Positions 11,690-23,176 of a stretch of 64,000 bases of DNA are shown piece by piece. The notes under the pieces are model-generated. The model saw only the letters and a list, made by a program, of their open reading frames with translations. It was not told the DNA's origin and did no database searches. The stretch comes from Stomorhina lunata (taxonomy: Eukaryota; Arthropoda; Insecta; Diptera; Rhiniidae), in contig OW121743.1 in assembly GCA_933228675.1 (NCBI GenBank), positions 15,213,724-15,277,723 of the forward strand. The letters run 5' to 3'. A program made the position numbers and the translations under genes. Each line of letters begins with the position of its first letter. The first letter of the stretch is position 1.

Positions 11690-11860
11690 AAAGCCGACTT
11701 CTACTTTTTCGTGTATCTTCTTCTCATTGACTTCTAGTGGAGCATAATGCCTCAACCATCCTCTCATATTGGACTCTATTGCTTGATGTTATTCATTGTT
11801 GCAATCCACATCAATGGGCCTTCTTTAGATCTAGCAGGTGCGCCAAAACGAGTATTCTCC
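11690..11860 (-). mobile_element. non-LTR retrotransposon 3' end fragment
   Basis: Minus-strand reading gives MRGWLRHYAPLEV just after a degraded arginine-rich stretch. This is the C-terminal tail that also closes the copies near 9850, 12900 and 13620. It is short and out of frame, a truncated piece only. Confidence 0.5.
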
Positions 11861-12680
11861 ACCGTTAGCCGACACTTTCTCCATCATTCTGGTAGCATAC
11901 GGATTCCACTCCTAATAAACTGCTCCGGTTTTGAGATAAAAAAAAGCATCAACCTACCCTTTTCTAAAGTGAAAATCATATTCCAAATAAAATGAAACAA
12001 ATGGTCGTCACAAGGAGCAAGGTCTAAGGTATTTGTCAAGCCAAGCCTTTAAACGTCTCTCGGCATTAATTCATATGGGACCCGATTTTCTTTGCTTTTA
12101 AATGAATTACAATGCTTTTAAGTACATGGCTCGTTATATGACTTCCACTAAAAATGCAAGTTATCCTTGTCTGGGCATCGCTAGCGGCACTAGAGTGTAT
12201 CTGCTTAAATAAAGCCTTAGGAGTCAAAATTACTAATAGAATCAATTGCTGGGATCGGCTTTCACTCATTATAGGCAACTCAATTTTCACAGATGGATCA
12301 AAGCTGGACATTAATACCGTTTCGGGTTTTATGTGCATAAACAAAACATCAGGTAACTTGCGGATCAGGGTAGTTTCTTCTAGACAGAAACTTTCGCGAC
12401 TAGGAAGGCAATAGAATTAGTTAACTTTAAGGCAGCTTTAAGCCTTACATGGACAGCACCACATCTTAGCTAGTTAGAATAAATAGGCTAGCTCTAATAA
12501 ACTTATTGGTCAGCTATAGGTTAAGACTATATTGGATTCCTGGTCGTTGTGACATTAAATTTAACGAAATAAACGATAATGTCGCGAGACAATGCTCGAT
12601 CCAAAAAAGGTGGCATTATTATCAGGTTCTAGATCAGTAAGGAAACCACAAAGACCTGCTGCAACCTGGAGGACTGAACA
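11861..12680 (+). mobile_element. RNase H domain remnant of a Jockey/I-type element
   Basis: On the plus strand about 12272-12330 encodes NSIFTDGSKLDINTVSGFM, the first catalytic block (TDGS) of the RNase H domain carried by some non-LTR retrotransposons. About 12530-12590 encodes YWIPGRCDIKFNEINDNVAR, matching the late WIPGHxGIxGNExAD-type block in a shifted frame. Stops and frameshifts make it inactive. Confidence 0.65.
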
Positions 12681-14340
12681 ATATCTAGGCCAAAATTAGA
12701 TATGGGATAAACCAAAATTTTGCTAGGCCTTTCAATTTGAGAAAATGCTTAGGCATACGAACTGGCAACTTAGCTCTAAATATCAGGATAATTTGGTGGG
12801 AAACTAGGCTTAAATGAGTACACGTCCAAATCGATTGAACATATTCCCTTCTACTTCTATTATTCATAATTCCCAGTAGAGCATAAGGCCTTAGCCATAC
12901 TTTTATATCGGGCTTTATTGCGTCATTCCATAAATAGTTTGCTGCTTGCAACTCCGCATCTATTGACCTTCTCCACGTTCTAGCAGGTACACACCAACTC
13001 GACGCCCGCTTTTCTCTGAATTCCAACGGAGCGCTTGTCAAACAATGTTGGTATTTGAACTTCGAAGTGTGTGGCCTATCCATCGCCATTTTGACTGACA
13101 TACCTCTGTTAAAGCATTGGTTTGGCTTGTCGCGTTTAGTAGATCTTAATTTCTTATGTGATTCGGCCATCATATATTAAGGATTTGCCGCAAGCATTTA
13201 TTTGCAAAGGTTTGTGGGGTCTTATCGATGACATTTGTGCGTTTCCGAGTTTCGCAGCCGTAATACAGGATGGACTTGACATTCGAGTTGTATATTGGTA
13301 ACTTAGTTGTTGTTATTTGCCGAGATTTCCAAATAGTTCAGAGAATGCCGAATGCAGATTTTGCCTATTAATACGCGATTCAATGTCCTCTTCTACGACA
13401 CCTTCTGTAGATAAATTGCAATAACCCCGTAATCCACATTAATGTATGTTGACGGATTTGCGCCATAGCCTCCAGACATAATCTTTGTCATGGAAATATT
13501 GATTTCCAGCCCAGCTGCCTGAGATCCAACAGTGATAGCGTTAATATTTTCTAGAAAGTGACCTGAGCTTTCGCTTAGAAGACATCTTGTATTATCCTTA
13601 ACTCCCAGTGGAGCATAGGGCCTCAACCATCCTTTTATATCGAATTGCAATTGACCTTCTCCACGTTCTAGCAGGTGAATCAATACGACGCCCGCTTCCC
13701 TGTGGATTTTAACGAAGCGCTTGTCGAGTAGGTTGGGAATTTGGCCTCCGAAGTGTGTGGCCTATACACATATTCCGAAAGCCGATGATGTATGTCATCA
13801 TATTCCGAGTCCTCGAGTTGTTTACCTTATTTACAAGTTGTTCATCATATTCCAAGTCCTCAAGTTGGATACCTCGTCTACCATTCACAGCCGAGCGCAT
13901 TATGTTGTCTATGCGAGGATAAAAAGTATAGTTCACAAGATACATCCTTGCCTTACTTCAGTAGTAACTTCGAACGGGTTTAACAATTTACCCATGTGTA
14001 GGACTCGACATTTAAAATCCACGTATATTGCCGAAATTAAGTTCAGAATCTACGTTAGCATATTACGGTTTTCTAAGATTCTCCAATTCTCGATAGTCGA
14101 AGAAGTGTTATTTCCCTGTAGTTGGTATTTTGGCTAGTATACCTTCATTCCAGGAAGTTGGCATAGCTTCCTCATTCGATATTTTACTCACAAATGGGAG
14201 CTGCAATCTCGCCGATCCTTCAACATTTCATAAACTCATCTCCGCTGACATATTGTCATTGCCCGGGGCCTTGTTGCGTTTTAGGCTATTAATAGAGTTC
14301 TTTGTATTCCATGACGTTCCACATATTCCCCGGCACTATG
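12681..14340 (-). mobile_element. non-LTR retrotransposon, RT and C-terminus, rearranged
   Basis: This is the same family as at 7146-9850, now on the minus strand. Around 14130-14290 reads LKRNKAPGNDNMSAEM then PTSWNEGILAKIP; about 13940-14020 reads FKCRVLHMGKLLNPFEVTT then VRQGCIL; 13420-13590 reads AAGLEINISMTKIMSGGYGA; and 12880-13340 carries CLRQILNI, KYQHCLTSAPLEF, PARTWRRSIDAELQAANYLWNDA and WLRPYALLG. Blocks are out of order or broken by stops, showing internal deletions and secondary rearrangement. The stretch 12681-12870 is not recognised. Confidence 0.75.
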
Positions 14341-14660
14341 TTATTCTCTAGAGTCAGAATTTAAATAGGACTCAGACTGGTTGACTGGTTCAGGAAATTG
14401 TGCAACTAAATGAGTCCACAAATCCTCAGGACTTAGTGAAGTAGGGTTGGCGGTACAGTTGTGGGGGGTATAATCAGGACCCTGATCACAAGCTAGGCAT
14501 ATGTTGGGGACGGCACGGTCTATGCGGGACCAAAAGATATTCAATCTATCGCTCCATCCCGATCTCGGTTGTGCCAGAACGACTCTTGTTTCCCGCGGCA
14601 GGATCTTTTCTCCTTCTGCTATGGGCGACCTCCTAATACAACAAAGAAAACTCTTAAAAA
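14341..14660 (-). mobile_element. Jockey-like retrotransposon C-terminal segment
   Basis: An open minus-strand frame includes PRETRVVLAQPRSGWSDRLN, then SRIDRAVPNICLACDQGPDY, NCTANPTSLSPEDLW and stop. This is the cysteine-containing C-terminal tail found after RNase H in several fly non-LTR elements. The upstream part of that frame runs into the minisatellite, so the fragment is 5'-truncated. Confidence 0.7.
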
Positions 14661-14689
14661 CTATAATGGCTGTTCCGTGGTATGTATAT

Positions 14690-15905
14690 CCGAAACAATA
14701 ACATTCGAAATGCCCACAGTACAGAATGATAACTTCGGATCCTTGGTACATTCAGAATGCCTATAACATTGGGAATGCCTTTAGTTTGCGAAGAAAGAAG
14801 AAACTAGGATGATAACTTGGGATCCTTGGTACATTCGGACTGCCTATAATATTGGGAACGCCTACAGTTTGCGAAGAGAGAAGGAACTAGAATTATAACT
14901 TCGGATCCGTGGGACATTCAGAATGCCTATAACATTCGAAATGCCTTCAATTTGCAAAGAGAGAAGGAACTAGAACTAAGGATCCGTGGTACATACTGAA
15001 TGCCTATAACATTCGGAATGCATACAGTTTATTAAGAGATAAGGAGCTAAGATGATAACTTCGGATCCGTGGTACATTCGAAGTGCTACAGTTTGCAAAG
15101 AGAGAAGAAATTGGGATGATAGCTTCGGATCCGTGGTACATTCAGAATGCCTATAATATTAGGAATGCCTACAGCTTGCGAAGAGATAAGGAACAAGGAT
15201 GATTACTTCGGATCAGTGGTACATTCGAAATGCCTACAATTTGTGAAGAGAAAAGGAACTAGGACGATAACTTCGGATCCGTGGTACATTCGGAATGCCC
15301 ACAGTTTGTTAAAAAATAAGGAACTATTATGATAACTTCGGATCCGTGGTACATTCGGAATGCCTACAGTTTGCAAAAAAAGGAACTAGTATCATACCTT
15401 CGGATCCGTGCGACATTCGAAATGTCCACAGTTTGTTAAGAGATAAGGAACTAGGATGATAACTTCAGATCCGTGATACGTTCAGAATGCCTATAACATT
15501 CGGAATGCCTACAAAGAGAGAAGGAACTAGCATGATAACTTCGGATCCGTGGGACATTCGGAATGGCCACAGTTTGTTAAGAGATAAGGAACTATTATGA
15601 TAACTTTGGATCCGTGGTACATTCGGAATGCCTACAGTTTGCAAAAAAAAGGAACTAGGATGATAATTTCGGATCAGTGTTACATTCGGAGTGCCTATAA
15701 CATTCGGAATGCCTACAGTTTGCTAAGAGTGAAGGAACTAGGATGATAACTTCTGATCCTTGGTACATTCGGAATGCCTACAGTCTGCGAAGAGGGAAGG
15801 AACTGGGATGATTGCGAAGAGATTAGAAACTATGATGATAACTTCGGATCTGTGTCACTTCAGAAACAATGCCTATATTATGCGTAGAGGTCAGGAAACT
15901 AGCCC
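14690..15905. repeat. minisatellite, unit about 65-85 bp
   Basis: Units contain AACTTCGGATCCGTGGTACA, TTCGGAATGCCTACAGTTTG and AGAGAAGGAACTAGGATGAT in order. Some units carry an extra short insert, CTATAACATTCGGAATGC. Roughly 15 units are present with scattered substitutions. Each intact unit holds CGGATCCG, an 8-bp palindrome. No gene is evident inside. Confidence 0.9.
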
Positions 15906-16029
15906 TTTGAAAGGAACTTGCTAGCATCTGAGAGTCCTAAACTTTTAAGAAGAATGAGATCCTTGGATTTGATAAGAAGAATTTGAAAGAAGAAATCTCA
16001 TTGCATATTTGGCAAAGCGATATCGTATA

Positions 16030-16442
16030 TGAATTTTCGTTTCTAATCTTTATTTGTTGACTATTAAAACTTTTTGTTTTTGTTTAAAGTTTAGAAAAAA
16101 ATCAATATTTTAATGTTTTTGTATAAAGAAAGGTAAGATAATATAAATATTTAAATTTTTGTATATATTTTAATAAACAATTATCATATAAAAGCAGAAC
16201 AAAATCTCAATAATATTAATAGTCTTGCATCGGGAATCAGTTGAAAGGTATAGAAAAAGTGCACAAATCGAATTAAAACTCAGAATTAAAGTTTGAAAAA
16301 TTTTATTTTCACAAAAGCTAAAAATTTACCCCCTAATTCATAAAATTTAAATTTAGACCAAAATATTTTATTCAAAATTAAAAAAAACTTCTATATTTTT
16401 ACTAATTTCGTTAATATTTTTTAATTTCAGTTGTTTTTGAAA
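16030..16442 (+). promoter_or_regulatory. promoter and 5' leader of SVWC gene 2
   Basis: TATAAAAG is at 16187-16194 with TTATCA directly before it (16181-16186) and AGATAA at 16136-16141, the same order as in gene 1. GGGAATCAGTTGAAAGGTAT near 16232-16251 also matches gene 1 and may be start site plus leader donor. The duplicated unit therefore includes at least 400 bp upstream of the start codon. Confidence 0.6.
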
Positions 16443-17125
16443 ATGTCCAGGCTTGCTCAAGTTTTGTTTGCCGTTTTGGCTATTTTCGCTGTTGGTATCT
16501 CGGCAACCGGTTTATTCTATAAGGGGGGTCAAAAGCATCCCGGTAAGTTTACAAATTTCGAATAAGATATTTTGAAAAAGAACTAAAATATAAGAAATAT
16601 TTAAATGAAAGTTCTTAAAAAATCCAGAATTAGGCACTTTTCTTAGATAACACAAAAAAAAACGCCGAAATTAGCTTATAAAGTTTCATATTGGCAGCAT
16701 TTTTAAAGATACATAAATGTTAATCGAACACTGCCTTATCCTAAACAAAATCCTCTCTTAGCGCATTATTGTTTACATATTCCTTAAGTGTTGCCAGTTT
16801 GTTTTACATTTTGAATGATTTTGTAAATATTTTCCAGATCTCGCCGATCACTGCTATTATTCCGATTATAAGCTCAGCCTTGCCTTCAATGAAGTTATTA
16901 AGCCCACAAATATTAATGCTTGCATTGAAGTAAAATGCCGTGAAGACTACACTTTGGAAATCAAATAGTAATTATTTAAATATTAATCGAAACTCATTAT
17001 TAATAACCCCTTCTTTTCATCTTAGTTGTCCAAAACTTAGCCACGGCAGTCCCTGCCTTAGCTTGCCCAACGACTTTACCAAACCTTTCCCAGACTGTTG
17101 TCCCGAGGCCAATTGCCATCATTAA
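16443..17125 (+). CDS. SVWC-family secreted peptide, gene 2
   Basis: Exons 16443-16542, 16838-16967 and 17026-17125 have exactly the lengths of gene 1 (100, 130, 100) and the same phases, giving 109 residues. A signal peptide ends near GISA, and the eight cysteines sit at the same positions (39, 62, 67, 78, 87, 101, 102, 107). The second intron is only 58 bp. In genomic sequence exon 2 appears to run into a TAG, but this straddles the donor site (TA|GTAATT) and is removed by splicing. A polyadenylation signal lies at 17183-17188. It is the closest paralogue of gene 1, from a tandem duplication. Function as for the family: secreted, role unproven. Confidence 0.92.
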
Positions 17126-17188
17126 AATAAAAGGCATTATTGAAAGAGAAACTGATCTAATTTAAGAATTTTTGTTTATATAAATAAA

Positions 17189-17660
17189 TTTAGAATTTTG
17201 TTTAAATTTTTAGAAAAAAAATTTTGGTTTTTTTTCATAAATTTTGAATGTTTATCGGTTAAAATCGAAAACGGGTTTCTAAAATTTCTAAATTTTTAAA
17301 GTCTTGTTTAAGGTCTTTGACGTCAGGATTTCTCTAAACTATATTTTTGAAATAATTATGCAAAATAGAATTATAAATATTTTGGGAGAAAACTTAATTG
17401 TTTTTTAATTGTTAAATTATTTGAAATTTTTATTAATTTAAATTTAAAAAGAATGAACTAATTCAATCTGATTTAGATTAACCTCAAAACTACCATCTAC
17501 TGTCTTTTTCTGAACAGTAAATCTCCTCAAATGATACCAGAATATCGTTAAGATCAAGGTTCCAAAAGATCACGGCCTAAACGTAGAGGCTGTGAGCTTT
17601 TGGCCAGACCTTTTGGTCAAGTAAGATAACCCAAATTTGGCCCTAAGCTTTCTAATACTA
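17189..17660. other. AT-rich intergenic spacer
   Basis: Downstream flank of SVWC gene 2. Nothing beyond AT-rich sequence was recognised. Confidence 0.4.
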
Positions 17661-18932
17661 TCGGGTGGTTAAATTTCAAGGGCAGATGTTGATTTTGAAT
17701 AAAACACAAACTATTCAGGAAATTATTGTAATTTTATTTTATTATGATATATTGGTATTACTCAATTATGTATGGAACAAAATATCGGCCAAAAGGGCGC
17801 CGCGACCACGGCGGCACACCTCCATCCGATGGTCCAAATTTTCGATGACCCTGAGGCATAATGGAGGTTCTATATCTTTAGCTCTTGAATTGTTACTGGC
17901 TTATCGACGTATACCTTTTCTTTCAAATAACCCCCTAAGAAAAAGGTCCAATGGTGTCAAATCACATGATCCTGGCGGCCAATTGACATCACCATTACGT
18001 GAGATAACACGGCCATTGAATTTGTTGCGCAAAAGAGCCATTGTTTCGTTAGCTGTGTGGCAAGTGGAACCGTCCTGCTGAAACCACATATCGTCCACAT
18101 CCATATCTTCCAATTCGGGCCATAAAAAGTTCGTTATCATCTCACGATAGCGAACACCATTCACAGTAACTGTCTGACTGGCCTCATTTTGGAAAAAATA
18201 CGATGATGCCGCCAGCCCATAAACCGGACCAAACTGTCACTCTTTGTGGGTGCATTGGTTTTTCGACAATCACTCTTGGATTCTCATTCGCCCAAATGCG
18301 GCAATTCTGTTTATTGACGAATCCACTGAGGTGAGAATGTGCCTCATCACTGAAGATGATTTTCTTCGGAAATTGATCATTCACTGTTGCCATTTCTTGC
18401 CACAATTCTGCCCATTCACGACGTTTGGAATGGTCAAGAGGCTTTAGTTCTTGAGCCAATTGCACCTTGTAAGCATGTAAATGCAAGTCTTTATGCACAA
18501 TGTTCATTAACGACGAGCGTGAGAGGTGCAATTGTTGGACACGACGACGAGTTGAGGTGGACAGCTCTTCAGCCACACTATCACGAACAGCAGCAATATT
18601 TTCTGCAGTACGAGCTGTACGAGCATGCACTGGTGTTTTCATATTTTCTACAGACCCGGTTTGCTCGAATTTTTCCACGATTTTTGCGATTGTACGCACA
18701 TTTGGACGATCAAACCAAAAAAATCACGAAGTGCACGATATGCATTTTGATTTAAACGCCCATTTTCATAATAAGTCTGGATAACTTTAACACGTTGTTG
18801 GATTGTGTATCTCTCCATGGTTCAAATTGAGTAAGTCTGAAATAGAGAAATGTCAAATAAAATTCGGAAAAAAAGCTTGGCGTTTAGGTGTGGTTCACAT
18901 TCAACATCGGCCCTTACAATTAAACCACCCTT
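17661..18932 (-). mobile_element. mariner-like DNA transposon, second family
   Basis: Terminal inverted repeats are clear: the left end TCGGGTGGTTAAATTTCAAG pairs with the reverse complement of the right end, AAGGGTGGTTTAATTGTAAG, followed by GGGC.GATGTTG in both. TA lies on each side (17659-17660, 18933-18934). The length is 1272 bp. The inverted repeats and transposase differ clearly from the element at 3201-4504. Confidence 0.88.
17766..18818 (-). pseudogene. mariner transposase with frameshifts
   Basis: The gene starts MERYTIQQRVKVIQTYYENG at 18818 and can be followed to about 17766 only by changing frame. One shift lies after the segment encoding YRALRDFF (near 18715), another in a T/A-rich run near 18190, and further breaks near 17920 and 17875. 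Recognisable blocks are FSDEAHSHLSGFVNKQNCRI (first Asp), MWFQQDGSTCHTANETM (second Asp) and SCDLTPLDLFLRG (third Asp; Trp of the usual FLWG replaced by Arg). It is non-functional. Confidence 0.85.
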
Positions 18933-19940
18933 TATATACATTCCTAAAATGTACAAAATATGTAGAGATTAATTTATATGGGCGTTCCGTTAATAAATGC
19001 TAAAAAAAAGCTATGATGAATCCAATCTTCTCTTGCGGTACTGTCTCAGTCAATTAGTCTTTCCAATGTCTTCAGGAGAAACCAAGAAAGGCTAAAAAAT
19101 ATGTTATTATACCAGCTTCGGGAAAAATACTACTTTGGTCTTACATGACATAGTAGGGATATAGATAAGATCGATAAAGCAGGTGAAATCGGCTTATTCG
19201 CAACCATTTGTAGTTCATCCGGTTTGGTCCGAATATTGCATCGGGTGTTAGTTATTAAATGACAAATTATAGCCTTCATAAATCCCAGCTACACTTGCGG
19301 CACTGTTTCAGTGAAAAATTAGTCAAACAATCTCCCCAATGTCTTCAGAAGAACAAATGAAAGCTCATAGGTCCAAAACACTACACTGGCCTTACTCCAC
19401 ATAAGTAATAGGGATATAGGTTAGTTAGATATAGCTTTATGAGCCATGAAATCGGCCTAGTCGTAATAATTTGTAGTTTACCCGGTTTGGTCCCAATATC
19501 GCAACATGTATTGGCTGGTGCTCCAAAGTCGATTTTGGAGCTTCTCAACCGAGTGCAGAAGACGGAGAAGATGCTTATTGGTGACAGTAGGGTATCCAAC
19601 TCTATTAATTCACTGGAGCACCGTCGCAATGTGGGTTGTGTTACACTGTTCTATCGTCACGAATTTGGAATGTGCTCTTATGAAATCAGGGAACTCGTTT
19701 CCGAAACTCGAATTTTTATAGGCAATACACGTCTATGTATTAGAGCTCATCCTTTTGTAGTTGATTGGACAGAACAGAGAAAATTTGTTCTTTAGGCGTG
19801 CAGTTCATATGCGAAATTTGGTTAGCGCAGAAATTTTCCCTGCCAGTTTCAATATAGAAAATGTCCATAAACACTACTCCATCTATCCACTCTCCCATAA
19901 CCGATTTTCCTAGTTTCAACACAATGCATTGCATAAGTAA
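18933..19940 (+). mobile_element. Jockey-like retrotransposon 3' end
   Basis: From about 19500 the plus strand reads LVLAGAPKSILELLNRVQKT, then SRVSNSINSLEHRRNVGCVT, LFYRHEFGMCSYEIRELV and RAHPFVVDW, the C-terminal part of a Jockey-type polyprotein. A degraded tail (RNLVSAEIFPASFNIENVHK) runs to about 19900. Sequence from 19030 to 19490 holds two diverged copies of the preceding segment (CACTGTTTCAG...CCAATGTCTTCAG at about 19040-19080 and 19300-19345). Many breaks. Confidence 0.7.
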
Positions 19941-19969
19941 GGCTCATCCCCTGAGTGCCGGTCCTAGTT

Positions 19970-20720
19970 TAGGTTAGGTTAAAGGGGGTTAGGGGTCTCC
20001 TTGCTGTGCTGAGTAGGAGTCTTTTGAGAGGGACTTCGCATCTCAACTCTAGGACTCCTAAGGGGAAGTGAACCAGAGTTCATTGTGCCCTTGGTTCCCT
20101 TATGCACAGGAGGCATTGGGTTTGAACCCGAAGCAGGGGGTTTGGCCAAAGCATCCTTGGAAGTACTCGGTTCCATGAACAGAGCATTTTTGCCAGTGTT
20201 GGCAGATTTTTTGCTGGTTGAGGTGCTATTCGGGATAGAGTTCCTTTCCCCAGCAGATTTAGTAGCACTTGTAGCTTGATTAGCTTGGCCAGCTGCATTT
20301 ACCAAGCAAGTCTCAGTAGCTTTCAAAGCCCCACGGCCTAAGACTGGCACTGCGGAAGATTGTTTGTTATATCCGGAGATTAGGAAGCCCTCGACCGGAC
20401 ACAGGGGGCGTGATTTTTGGTTGTTTTAATCCATGATCACATGGTTGGGTTTTTTCGCCGTCTATACTTGCAGCCAAGGCAATGAAAAACTGCCGATCCA
20501 TTGGGGAACAGACGCAGACCACAGGGCCGCCCAATGTGGGAAACAGAGGCCCTGTGGATTTACATAAAAGTTCGGACAAAAAATAGGATTTGAGATCCAA
20601 ACGGACAGGACCCCAACTACAGTCCAGTGAAATCTGCACTGAAGGAGTGCTGTAGTGGGGTCCAACAAGATATGATCAGGCCGCCCAATATGGGAAACAG
20701 ACGCCAGATGATACGGGGGT
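19970..20720 (-). other. unrecognised open frames, probably transposon ORF1-like
   Basis: A 123-codon minus-strand frame (20350-19979) is rich in Ser, Thr, Lys and Pro (for example SAGERNSIPNSTSTSKKSAN) and is preceded in another frame by about 90 codons ending at 20367. The composition resembles the disordered, low-complexity ORF1 proteins of retrotransposons, and the neighbours on both sides are retrotransposon remnants, but no diagnostic domain such as a CCHC knuckle is visible. The function is not assigned. Confidence 0.35.
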
Positions 20721-20919
20721 AGGTAGTTCTTAGTTTAGCACTCCCCCTAAGCCTATCTGGTATGGGTGCCCCTACCAAAGATAAGAAAATATCTCCACCA
20801 GCATAGCCTTATGGTTCATTGCGCGTAAGCCTCTGCATCGCGACAAGATGACTACCCATCGCAGAGGAAGTGAGGAAATGCAAATGAAAGCGACCAAATG
20901 ATATGACATTGATATTCAG

Positions 20920-21440
20920 TGAAGCACTTTGCGCGAGGTAACTGCCGCATTTTTCAATATCGAGAAAGAATCAAACAAAATGGATCTAGCTGTCAATGAA
21001 TCAAAAACAAAACTTATGGTTTCTACAGGCAGGCAGATAACTAGAATTGGATCACATGTGTCCGTTGAGAACTATAGCTTCGAGGTTGTAAAAGAATTTG
21101 TATACCTTAGTACCGCTGTGAAAATTCTACGAAAAATCGTTGGACCAGTCTGCGTCAACAATGAGTGAATGAACCATGAGCTGTAAAAGTTATACGCTGG
21201 CATAGATATAGTGAAACGTATTAAGTAACAGCGGCTGCGTTGGCTAGGACATGTTGTACGAATGGATAGAAAGTGTTCGATAATGATTCTAAGGATAAAA
21301 ATGCTCCTACAAAAAAGTGTTCGATAATGAGCCTAAGGAAACTCGTAGAAGAGGGCGTCCAAAAATTCGATGGAAAGACGAAGTAGAAGAAAATCTTTCA
21401 AAACTTGGCCTACGAAATTGAAGAATATGTAAGCGCATAA
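20920..21440 (+). mobile_element. non-LTR retrotransposon C-terminus with internal deletion
   Basis: The plus strand encodes NKMDLAVNESKTKLMVSTGR, QITRIGSHVSVENYSFEVVK and FVYLSTAV, then jumps to KILRKIVGPVCVNNE, RLRWLGHVVRMDR and, frameshifted, RGRPKIRWKDEVEENLSKLG-like sequence. In intact relatives an RT thumb region of roughly 100 residues separates the two parts, so it has been deleted here. Confidence 0.75.
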
Positions 21441-21482
21441 GGTAGAGGCGGCCCCTGATTTAAGCAGGTTGTAACTGTTCTA

Positions 21483-22728
21483 TCAAACGTTTAAATTGTA
21501 AAAAGTAACACAAAAAATTAAATTTAGATGAAACTTTATTTTTTATTTGTTTCAGTATACTCTGACAAATCATCATGAATAGACTCACGCTTGAACAACG
21601 CTACGAAATTATCCAAATTTACTTTGAAAATCAGTCGTCGATTCGCGCAACTTATAGAAGACTTCGTCATTTGTATGGCGTACATAATCGTCCATCTGAA
21701 CAAGCCATTCGTCGAACTATGGATAGATTTCGTACCACATACTCTCTAGAGGATGCAATAACACCAGCACGTCGAAGGAATGTGCGTACTGAAGAGAATA
21801 TCGCCGCTGTAAACGAAAGTGTGGAAGAAGATCCAAATTTATCGATTCGTCGTTGGTCGCAGGAATTGGGGCTCTGTCCGTCCACTACGTGGAAAATTTT
21901 GCGCAAAGATCTCGGCCTACACCCGTATAAGATCCAGCTGGTGCAGGAATTGAAGATACGAGACCATTATATGCGTCGTTCTTTCCCCGATTGGGCTCTA
22001 GAGCAGTTGGAAACTGATCCGTTGTTTTATAGCAAAATTGTGTTCAGTGATGACGGGTTTGTTAATAAGCAAAATTGCCGCATATGGAGTGAGACCAATC
22101 CACAAGAGACCCTACAGACTCCATTACATCCAGAAAAATGCACCGCTGGTGACATCATCGGACCTTATTTCTTCAAAAATGAGGCCGGAGCTCGCGTTAC
22201 GGTCGATGGAGATCGTTACCGCACCATGATCAATGATTTTTTGTTTGAAAATATTAATGACATTGATCCGGAGGAGATGTGTTTTCGACAGGATGGCGCT
22301 ACGTGCCATACGGCGAACGCAACCATCGACTTATTGAAATCAAAATTTGGCGATAAGTTGATTTCGAGAAATGGACCTGTCAATTGGCCTCCAAGGTAGT
22401 GCGATTTGACACCTCTCGATTATTTCCTGTGGGGCTACGTGAAGTCACTGGTTTATGGTGATAAGCCAGCAACAATTGACGCCTTGGAGGCCAGCATTGT
22501 TCGTGTTATTCGTGACATACGGCCAGCAGTGCTCGAAAAAGTGGCCCAAAATTGGACGTCCAGAATGCGCTTCGTCAAGAGCAGCCGCGGTGCCCATATG
22601 CCCGAAATCATTTGCCAATGTTAAAGCCACGTATTGATCTTTCAAATAAAAAAAAATTTTGAATACAATTAAATTTTTTGTGTTATTTTTTACAATTTCA
22701 AGTTCTATCGGGCTTAAAAAACACCCGA
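21483..22728 (+). mobile_element. mariner-like DNA transposon, third copy
   Basis: Subterminal inverted repeats AAATTGTAAAAAGTAACACA (from about 21493) and the reverse complement of the right end near 22670-22700 match almost perfectly. The right end carries the full outer repeat (TATCGGGCTTAAAAAACACC, then CGA before TA); the left end keeps only TATCAAACGTTT, so its outer repeat has been shortened. TA flanks are at 21481-21482 and 22729-22730. Confidence 0.8.
21575..22624 (+). pseudogene. mariner transposase, one stop and two in-frame deletions
   Basis: A single frame runs from MNRLTLEQRYEIIQIYFENQ at 21575 to the stop at 22622-22624, interrupted by one TAG (22397-22399) in PPR-stop-CDLTPLDYFLWGY. 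Compared with the copy at 3307-4392, residues are missing after FSDD (the EAHFWLNG-type segment, near 22047) and inside YPEKxTVWCALW (near 22140), both without shifting frame. The second and third catalytic Asp blocks (FRQDGATCHTA and CDLTPLDYF) are present. It is the same subfamily as the 3201-4504 element. Loss of the segment beside the first catalytic Asp should abolish activity even without the stop. Confidence 0.87.
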
Positions 22729-23176
22729 TATATTTTGGTCCTTTTTGAAGACTTCATTGAAAGAAATAAAAAAAATATAGTCTAAATTCTGAATATTAAG
22801 TGAACAATTCGACTGTTGGATGGTAATACATTTTTTGAACAAAATTTTAAAAAATTTGTAGAACAAACTTGAATATTAAATTTGATATCAGTTTTAATAT
22901 TAATTTTTGAAGGAAACATAAGAAATAATTTAAATTGCATTGGCCTATATTTTTGATAAGGTCGTCCACCTTAATTAAACAAATTATTTTATTTTATTTC
23001 GTTATCAATATTCTTAGAAAATGTTTAGAAATAAACATTTAAATAATTTTTATTTTCTAAAATTATGATAACCCTAAATTTTGATTATACTAATAGTTTA
23101 ATAATTCTGGTACAATTGCGAAAATATTTTTGTATTATTTTCAAATTTTTTCAAAATCCATTCAGTTTCTTTGAAA
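22729..23176. other. AT-rich upstream region of SVWC gene 3
   Basis: No TATA box as clear as those of genes 1 and 2 was found. A leader-intron acceptor like that of its paralogues (CATTCAG ending at 23166, just before TTTCTTTGAAAATG) is present, so the promoter probably lies further upstream, perhaps displaced by the mariner insertion. Confidence 0.35.

Noticed and set aside
16940..17125. Uninterrupted frame starting in exon 2 of SVWC gene 2 and reading through its intron
   Set aside because: Its first part is in the wrong frame for exon 2; only the exon 3 part is real, as shown by the paralogues.
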